Source of the DNA: Calonectria ilicicola
Taxonomy: Eukaryota; Ascomycota; Sordariomycetes; Hypocreales; Nectriaceae
NCBI GenBank assembly: GCA_020809705.1
Contig: CP085835.1
Span: forward strand, 496,001 to 560,000
Direction of reading: 5' to 3'
DNA length: 64,000 bases
Shown piece by piece: positions 57,325-64,000 of this stretch. Each line of letters opens with the position of its first letter. The stretch's first letter is position 1. Made by a program: the position numbers and the translations under genes. Under the pieces are notes generated by a model. The model made no database searches and was not told the DNA's origin. It saw only the letters and a program-made list of their open reading frames with translations.

Positions 57325-59335
57325 ATGACCGCATCGAAAACTGTGGGCTTTGCAGGCCTAGGGGCGATGGGCTACGGAATGGCCTCCAATCTGCTCAAAA
57401 ATGGCTTTAATGTCATTGGATTCGATCCCAGCGCTATTGCTCGAGAAAGATTTGCTGCGATAGGAGGTTCGGCGGTGGACGAGTTGTTAGATGCAAGTAG
57501 CGGCCAAACCATTTTCCTCGTCATGGTAGCGACCCCAGGTCAGGTAGATTCTCTCGTCTTTTCCGAGAATGGGCTTCTTATTTCGCTTCCTAAAAACGCA
57601 ATTCTATGTCTATTTAGCACGCTCCCTCCGAATTATGTTGCAGAATTACCGGCGAGAATGGCAGCTAAGGGCAGAGGCGACATTCGCTTACTGGATTGCC
57701 CTGTCTCTGGGGGCGTGGTTGGCTCCCTCGCCGGATCACTTAGCGTCAGTATTCCGGCATTTCTGTATCCTGAATTCTGCTCACATGGCCTTTAGATTAT
57801 GATTGGCGGAGAAATGTCGACTTTTGATGAAATGAAGCCGTATTTGCAAGCCGTGGCAGCCCCCGAGAGACTTTTTTATTGCGGTGGTCTTGGGGACGCC
57901 AGCACAATCAAAATGTGGGAATGGACCTTGGATGCAATTATCCGGACCTGTGCTGACTCGCATCTAGGCTAAACCAATTGTTGGCTGGTTCACATATCGT
58001 TGTCGCAGCCGAAGTGCTTTCTTTTGCTAGGTCTCTGGGCCTTTCTACGCGACAAACCTATGAAACCATAATGCCAGGAATTGGAGCAAGCTGGATTTTT
58101 GGCGATCGCGGCAAATCGATGTTAAGCGCAGATTGGATGCCCAAGTCTGCAGTCACTATATTTACAAAGGATCTCGTATGTGTTCCTACAGATAAACACC
58201 TTTTGTGACTCGAATGACTGAGACTTTTATTCTTAGGGGATTGTAGCCGAATCAGCTCAAAAGGTCGGCTTCAATGCCCCGATTACACTAGCTGCACTAC
58301 GAGAATTTCAGCAGCGCGTAGACTGCGGAAATGGCTCCGACGATGATGCTAGTGTGGTCTGCAATTACGAGACCGCCATTGGAAATCAAGTATGCGAAGC
58401 TGAGAACCAAAAGCCATTACCCACTCCTCCAAACGAGGCTTCAACTGCCCCTGCAACATTATCTCAGTTTTCAATCACGCCCACCGAAGATTTTGGAAGG
58501 ATTTGTGATTCATTAAATGTGGATGATAAGTCTACAAACCAGCCAGGATTATTTGTTATACCTGTGACAGAAACTGTTGCCGAAGCCAAGCTGGTAGGGG
58601 TACCGGAGGGCAGTGTTGTAGCTGTGACCGGTCTCAGCAGCCCCAGTCAAGCAAAGACTCATTTGCAGAAATTGAGCACGGATTTTCCGGCCCTGAATTT
58701 TACAGATTGTCATATAATTCCCACACAAGACCTCCAAGGGTCACAGGTGAGTGGTTGGCCCTCCTCTCCAAGTTCACCTCGGTTAGCTAATGCACGTTTG
58801 GAACCAGATATTGTTTACTGCGGAGAGCCATGAATTTATTTCGGCAGTCAGCAAAGTACTGCCGGAAGGCTTGATGGCTGTGCCAGTCAAAGGACCCATC
58901 GGCTCTGCTTCAGCCATGTTCCTCGCGATCCGACTAGGAATTTTAATACATGCGGCTGCGGCTGCAGAGTGCTGCCGTCTTGCGCAAGCCAAGTCCGTAT
59001 CAACGGATCTGGTCTACCAACTTATCGCCGGAGCAGCTGGATCTAGCTCCATGTTCAACCTATACTTTCCACGAATGTGCAAGAAAGAATATGATCCAGT
59101 GGCCATTTTGGGATTTGACACATTCGAAAACGCAATGTTGAACTTGGTACGTGTTTTTAGTGAGCTAAGAAACAAGAAACTAATTTGACTGCAGGTTTCC
59201 ATAAAGAATGTCGCGCATGATCTTGGTTTTCCAACTAAGATGCTCAATGCCACTGCTCAGATATTTGAAGGAGCATACGAGAATCTGAAGGAGAAAGAAG
59301 CTTCTATTGCTGCTATTGTTGAGTTTTGGAAGTGA
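57325..59335 (+). CDS. Tandemly duplicated 3-hydroxyacid dehydrogenase (LtnD/HIBADH-like, 6 exons, 578 aa)
   Basis: NAD-dependent beta-hydroxyacid dehydrogenase superfamily, related to L-threonate or 3-hydroxyisobutyrate dehydrogenases; substrate unknown. Exons are 57325-57744, 57796-57914, 57968-58175, 58237-58746, 58808-59146 and 59195-59335. The Rossmann site is GFAGLGAMGYGMA (residues 8-20), the substrate loop DCPVSGGVVGS, and the catalytic block ASTIKMLNQLLAG with Lys179. GFNAPITLAALREF ends the first unit. Residues from about 320 on form a second, diverged Rossmann-like part and a second C-terminal helical domain (KGPIGSASAMFLAIRLGI, SSSMFNLYFPRM, DLGFPTKML). All borders are phase-consistent. 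The duplication makes it about twice the usual 290-300 aa. Confidence 0.83.
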
Positions 59336-59436
59336 TCATAGATAAATTCTCCTCCGTTGAACTTGAGAGGCTGTGAACCATGCTCAATCATTATATTATA
59401 CATTCATTCCATAAAGGATAAAGTGAAGTTAGTATC

Positions 59437-61425
59437 CTACTGTTGCTGTTCCCATAGGCGTCTTAGTTCAGTTGCAATATATCTAGTTTTCCTGCCACTG
59501 CGACGCTGGCATTCATCAATCAATTCTAGAGTCCGCTTCCTTTCCTGAGAGCCTTCAGTGACTAACCCAGCAATGTACAGACACTGTGCCGACACCAGAC
59601 TCCATGCATCTGGAATACCTGCATTGGCTGTCAGAAATATTTGCTCCCGGGACTGTTCAATTAGACGCCTGATTGATAGGGCGCCGCATGTGTTGAGGCC
59701 TCGCTTTTTCGGCAGAGGCCCGGGCAGATGTAAAGCAAGGATGATTTTGCTGGCGTGATAGACCTGGTGGGCGATGGCTATGTACTCAGGTGTGATTAGC
59801 TCGCTGATCCACAATTAGATGATGGTGTATCTTACAGCTTTGTGGAAACATGAACCACTTTATTGGAAATTTTGTTATCGCGCCATCCTTGGCTGTCTGT
59901 GGCTGCTTGGCAACGAAGCAAGCCATGAAGGGTGTGGCTTTCGATGACCAGTCATCCAGGGCCATGTCTAATCGCAAGGCCTTGGCTTGACTGGCTTGGA
60001 GTGCTTGGGTAGGATCTGTATCGTCTGAAATGCCATGTCCATTGGAAAAGTTGATACACTGGCCCAAGATGAAGATTACTCGATTCGCAATATCCTCAAT
60101 TTCCATATTCTCAAATGAGGCGACTTGGGGTGGCTCCCAGTACGTCTCATCAAGAGAAATGCAGCGGCCCGTTTGCAACGCGGCCCATATTTCGTGTCTG
60201 TACCAGGTCCAGTAAGCTGCGCCCCGGATACCCCCGACGTAGCCTTGGACTTGGCGGGACTGGAGGAGGGATGCCACACCCTGGAGGTGGGATCCCAGGT
60301 TCTCCCCAACCACGTCGATCATCTCATAACTGCCAAAGTAGGTTAGAGGAGCCGAGGGCGGGAATAAGGTAGTGTCCGGTTTAAAGGGTGCTGACATACG
60401 TAGATAGAATGATGCATGCCGCAAGGATCTCGTCACTTTGGGCATAGTGGGGATGCATGAGAAGCTGGCGGACTTTTTTCAGTGCTAAGCGGTAGTATCG
60501 CAAGGCATCACTTTCATGGAGGCCAATCTCCGCATGAGATCCAGTCAGAATCAGTTGTTTAGATGAGAAGGCTAGGCAAGAGTGCAGCAGTAACGGACAG
60601 CGCAGTGCCCACATTGATACCAGGTTGCGAAACGGGCGATCATGTGAAAAAGAGTCAATCTTTGAATGCATCAGTATTAATATTGTGGTATTCGCTAGTT
60701 CGTATGTATAAATGCGGTGATGGATGTTCAACAAGAACGAACGCGGCGGATTGGTGCATACATACCCATCTCGACACATTTTCGACATAGTTACGATAGA
60801 TGGCAATTTCCATGCAGGAGAGTTGAATAGGTTCGTCCACGTGGAGTGGCTGCCACTGGAAGTCTAAATCTCCTAATGGCTCTGCATAGTCAGGCGTGTC
60901 CCTGGACTGCGCCTCGGGCTCCCTGTTTCCACCCCATAACTCGGTGTTGAGCAGGACAGAGCCTAGAGTGGTGAGAAATGGAGAGTCGGGACTGGTAGCC
61001 GAGTTCTGCGACACATCCACAGCCGGATATTGTGATCCTTCGACCTGCTGCGAGTCATGAGGGGATGACGCATCTGGGATCCCATCAGAGAGGCTCGCTC
61101 GGATGGGGGTTTCCGGAGAAACCTGATGGCTGGTTGCATCGTCGGGCAGCTGCGTTCTGTCCGAGGCCTGTGGATTCCTGTCTGCTATTACTGGCCCATC
61201 TGCGAGGGGTTCGTATCGGCAAGTCCTGCTTTTCTTCCCGCAATTGGCACACTCGGGCCTTCTTTCGTCACACTTGACGTGTCGACGGCGACAGGTGAGG
61301 CTGTAAACAAGGGTCAGCAAAAGCACCTTGTTCAGTGCTAATTGGCCGGGGTGGACTTACCATCCAGTCGTGACCCGAAGTCCTTTTTGCCGAGGTCGCA
61401 CTCTGGACTCCCTCTCGGGTGCCAT
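59437..61425 (-). CDS. Zn(II)2Cys6 transcription factor (5 exons, 568 aa)
   Basis: GAL4-type nuclear regulator. Exons are 61361-61425, 60766-61300, 60400-60659, 59850-60329 and 59437-59803. The first intron splits the first zinc-cluster Cys codon (TG|C). Joined, the cluster is [29 protein letters not shown] with C-x2-C-x6-C-x6-C-x2-C-x6-C. An acidic/Pro linker follows. The C-terminal half has WIDSFSHDRPF, HPHYAQSDEILAACIILS, YWTWYRHEIWAALQTGR and YHASKIIL, as in the PF11951 group of fungal regulators. The last intron is uncertain: a GTTTCC donor keeps frame, while the nicer GTAAGA donor 15 nt later does not. Divergent from the MFS gene at 61966, its likely target by position. Confidence 0.82.
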
Positions 61426-61965
61426 GGCCAGCAGCACTAGGCGCGAGATGCAAGAAGCGGCCTCGTGTCGACGAGCGGACAGGGCCTATGAGAGGACACG
61501 CCGAGGGAGCAACAAAACACAAACAAGCGGGCTCGTGCCGAGAAATAGAAATTAACGAGAGCGGGGTCGCACATCAGCCATCTCCATTTCGGTGCTACCC
61601 CACGCGGCATCATGTGGTGGTTATGGGGAAATGGCCGGGGCGATCCTAGCGAGGGATCCGGGGTGCGGGGAGAGGGGAAATTTCCAACTCGACGCGAGAA
61701 AATGGACTGATGACTCGTGTTGGATGCATGCCAAGTGGAAATAGTGTAGAGGCTAGCGAGGAGCTAAAATGTTAGATCTGGGGTTGTGTTCGGGTCATGT
61801 TTTAGTGATAAAGGTGACCGCTTGCCAACTGTGCGGGGATGGACATGGTGAAGGTTGTCAAGTACAATTTTCTTTGCCAAAGTTTATTGCTTGTCTTTTT
61901 TACTCGAGGCTGCTGCTAGAAAATCACAAAGCCATTCCTCAATTGCTGCCGCCCGTGTTACCAGG
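61426..61965. promoter_or_regulatory. Divergent promoter region, regulator and MFS transporter
   Basis: 540 bp shared by the Zn2Cys6 gene and the transporter. Overlapping small frames here have no family content. An auto/target-regulatory site is plausible but none was identified. Confidence 0.5.
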
Positions 61966-63686
61966 ATGGAGAAATCCACAATGGGTCCGGGGTCTGTCAA
62001 GCTTGACTGCGTGGAGGATGCTCGCAAGAGCGAAAGCGTGGATGCAGAGCCCATCTATGACGAGCATGAGACCAAAAAGATCCTTCGCAAAGTGGATTGG
62101 AGACTTCTTCCAATGCTCACTCTTTTATACATTTTGTCATTCATTGACAGAAGTAACAGTGAGGGAAGCCGGCTTACGTGAATAACAGTTGCTAATAAAC
62201 CATTTGACAGTCGGCAATGCCAAGGTGGCAGGTATGAATGAAGATTTGAAATTGAGTGGGACGCAATACAATATCGCGTCAGTATTACTCAAACAGGCTC
62301 AGGCTGAAATTATTAAGTTCTAACATTACTCAGCTTGACTGTATTCTTTTTTCCATATGCTCTTCTCGAGATTCCGAGCAACATGATGCTCAAAATCGTC
62401 AGACCTTCCATTTGGATTGGTGCCATGATGCTCGCCTGGGGCCTTGTCATGACTCTAATGGGCCTTGTCAAAGACTATCATGGTCTCGCTGGTGCCCGAG
62501 CTGCAGTAAGAGATGATCCTTCCAAACGCCGAGTTTTTATTAACACAATTGGTACAGTTGGGTGCCGCAGAAGCAGGCTTCTTTCCGGCAAGTACCTATC
62601 TCTTGACGACATGGTACAAACGACTAGAGCTCCAGAGCCGCATGGCAGTCTTTTACAGTGCTGCATCCATGGCCGGTGCATTCTCTGGGCTGCTGGCATT
62701 TGGCTTGCAAGAAATGGACGGCATCGGCGGATTGGAAGGGTGGCGATGGATCTTCATTATTGAAGGCATTGCAACTGTCTTGGTTGGTACAACTTGTTTC
62801 TGGCTACTTCCGGATAGCCCCGAGACCGCATCATTTCTCAGCTCCAACGAACGCCAATTCATCTGTGATCGCCTTCGTGCCGATGCGGGAACAAAGGCCG
62901 GAAAAGTGGACATGCATGACAAGTTTCACTGGCCAACAATCAGGTCGGCCTTTACAGATTGGAAGATTTGGCTTGCTGTCATCATTTACTGGGTAAGTAA
63001 TCCATCGCGATATTGAGAACCCGAAATGCAATACTAAATGGTAGTTTTAGGGCAACACCATTTCTATCTACGGTTTCAACTATACTGCGCCGAGCGTAAT
63101 TCTCGGATTGGGCTACACCGCTGCCCAAGCGCAACTTCTCACTATCCCCATCTATGCTGTTGCGGTTATTGGCACGCCTGTGATTGCGCTGTTTGCCGAT
63201 AAGCACAAGACACGGTGGCCCTTTATCGCCGGCCCATACTGCATTTCGGCCATCGGGTTTATAGGGCTATTGTCAATCCCACATCCCCGGCTTCCTGGTC
63301 TCACATACGCTTTCCTCTTTTGTATTCCGATTGGAGTTTATCCTCCACTCATTGGCCTTGTTTCTTGGATCGGAAACAACACTGCTCCCTCATGGAAGCG
63401 AGCGGTGGGTATGGCGCTCTTGATCATGCTTGGCAATCTGGGAGGTACTGTTGGCAGTAACATTTACTTGGAGAAACAGAAGCCTAATTACTGGTTGGGA
63501 TTTGGCTTTGGATTGGGCATTTCTGTGGCTGCCATTATTGCTACTATCATCTTGAAATTCGAGTACGAGAGATTGAACCGCAAGAAGGAGGAAATGGGAA
63601 CAGAGGAGGAAATCCAGACTAAATTTACGGAAGAGGAGCTTCTCGCGATGGGAGACAAGAGTCCTTTGTTCAGATATATTGTTTAA
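61966..63686 (+). CDS. MFS anion:cation symporter, Dal5/Tna1-like (5 exons, 500 aa)
   Basis: Plasma-membrane uptake permease of the anion:cation symporter family; relatives carry allantoate, nicotinate, tartrate and similar organic anions. Exons are 61966-62158, 62211-62277, 62334-62505, 62558-62992 and 63051-63686. Splicing joins KILRKVDWRLLPMLTLLYILSFIDRSN to IGNAKVAGM, then LTVFFFPYALLEIPSN, then AEAGFFPASTYLLTTWYKR and WRWIFIIEGIATVLVG. DSPETASFLSSNERQFI is the family's central loop. The C-half shows VSWIGNNTAPSWKRAVGMAL and YWLGFGFGLGIS. Length is typical. Pairing with the divergent regulator and nearby dehydrogenase suggests uptake of an organic acid for catabolism; this is inference. 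Confidence 0.88.
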
Positions 63687-64000
63687 TATTTACAGTCGCA
63701 GTTATTGTACCTGAAATCTGTATATGACTATTGGTGCAGATATTAGAACTGAGTAAGCCATGAGAAAAATTGGTCTTGACCTGTTCCCTATTGCTCTATT
63801 CCCTTTACTTGACTTGTGAATTGACACCTAGAAATATTAATTTTCCCACTTACCTTAAAGTATAGCCTGCACAGCTTTCAATAAGATGAGAATTTGCTCA
63901 CCAAATGGTGGACTGTGATTTTGTATTTAAGCCTTCTAACAGGACATGCGCTTGTTTACAAATAAGTAGATATCATCACGTGTAGTCAGAGCATACTACC
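63687..64000. other. Intergenic, right edge of window
   Basis: 3' side of the MFS gene. No further gene seen before the window ends. Confidence 0.5.

Noticed and set aside
1..64000. CRISPR arrays, insertion sequences, prophage
   Set aside because: No spaced direct-repeat array, transposase or phage gene seen. The intron-rich gene structure is eukaryotic. No intact transposon recognised either.

Overview
The window reads as nuclear DNA of a filamentous ascomycete (Pezizomycotina). Genes are split by short GT-AG introns of about 46-106 nt with CTAAC/CTGAC-like branch sites. The families are typical of that group: P450, Zn(II)2Cys6 regulators, PTH11-type receptors with and without a CFEM domain, DUF3433, a HET-domain protein, an Agd3-type deacetylase, and a dispersed 5S rRNA gene. 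A Sordariomycete (perhaps Hypocreales) is my guess; the sequence alone does not settle genus. Exon-intron structures were joined by hand from splice consensus, reading frame and family conservation, and each joined CDS length is divisible by three.

Layout. 0.6-9.1 kb: P450; an initiator tRNA-Met split by an mRNA-type intron; a sugar transporter divergent from a YFH7-like P-loop kinase; a Zn2Cys6 regulator convergent with the kinase. 10.2-18.5 kb: secreted heme-thiolate peroxygenase, CFEM/seven-helix receptor with a repeat-rich tail, secreted GMC oxidoreductase. 20.7-29.6 kb: decayed PTH11-like gene, arrestin-like adaptor, large DUF3433 membrane protein, small single-pass membrane protein. 30.4 kb: 5S rRNA, then about 4 kb without a recognisable gene. 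34.6-41 kb: Agd3-like polysaccharide deacetylase and a second PTH11-like receptor. 41.5-48.9 kb: three genes sharing one uncommon zinc-finger module, one of them fused to a HET domain. 48.9-55.2 kb: sparse, with one gene fragment, one MFS transporter and a small Gly/His-rich protein. 55.7-63.7 kb: aldo-keto reductase, tandemly duplicated 3-hydroxyacid dehydrogenase, Zn2Cys6 regulator and Dal5-type MFS transporter arranged in two divergent pairs.

The window is rich in surface and signalling functions: three PTH11-like receptors (one decayed), an arrestin, secreted redox enzymes and an extracellular polysaccharide deacetylase. The last four genes look like a regulated uptake-and-catabolism group. 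The two most unusual items are the tRNA-iMet gene whose insert at position 26/27 has all spliceosomal signals, and the 41.5-48.9 kb locus where one Cys/His module recurs in three architectures including a HET fusion.
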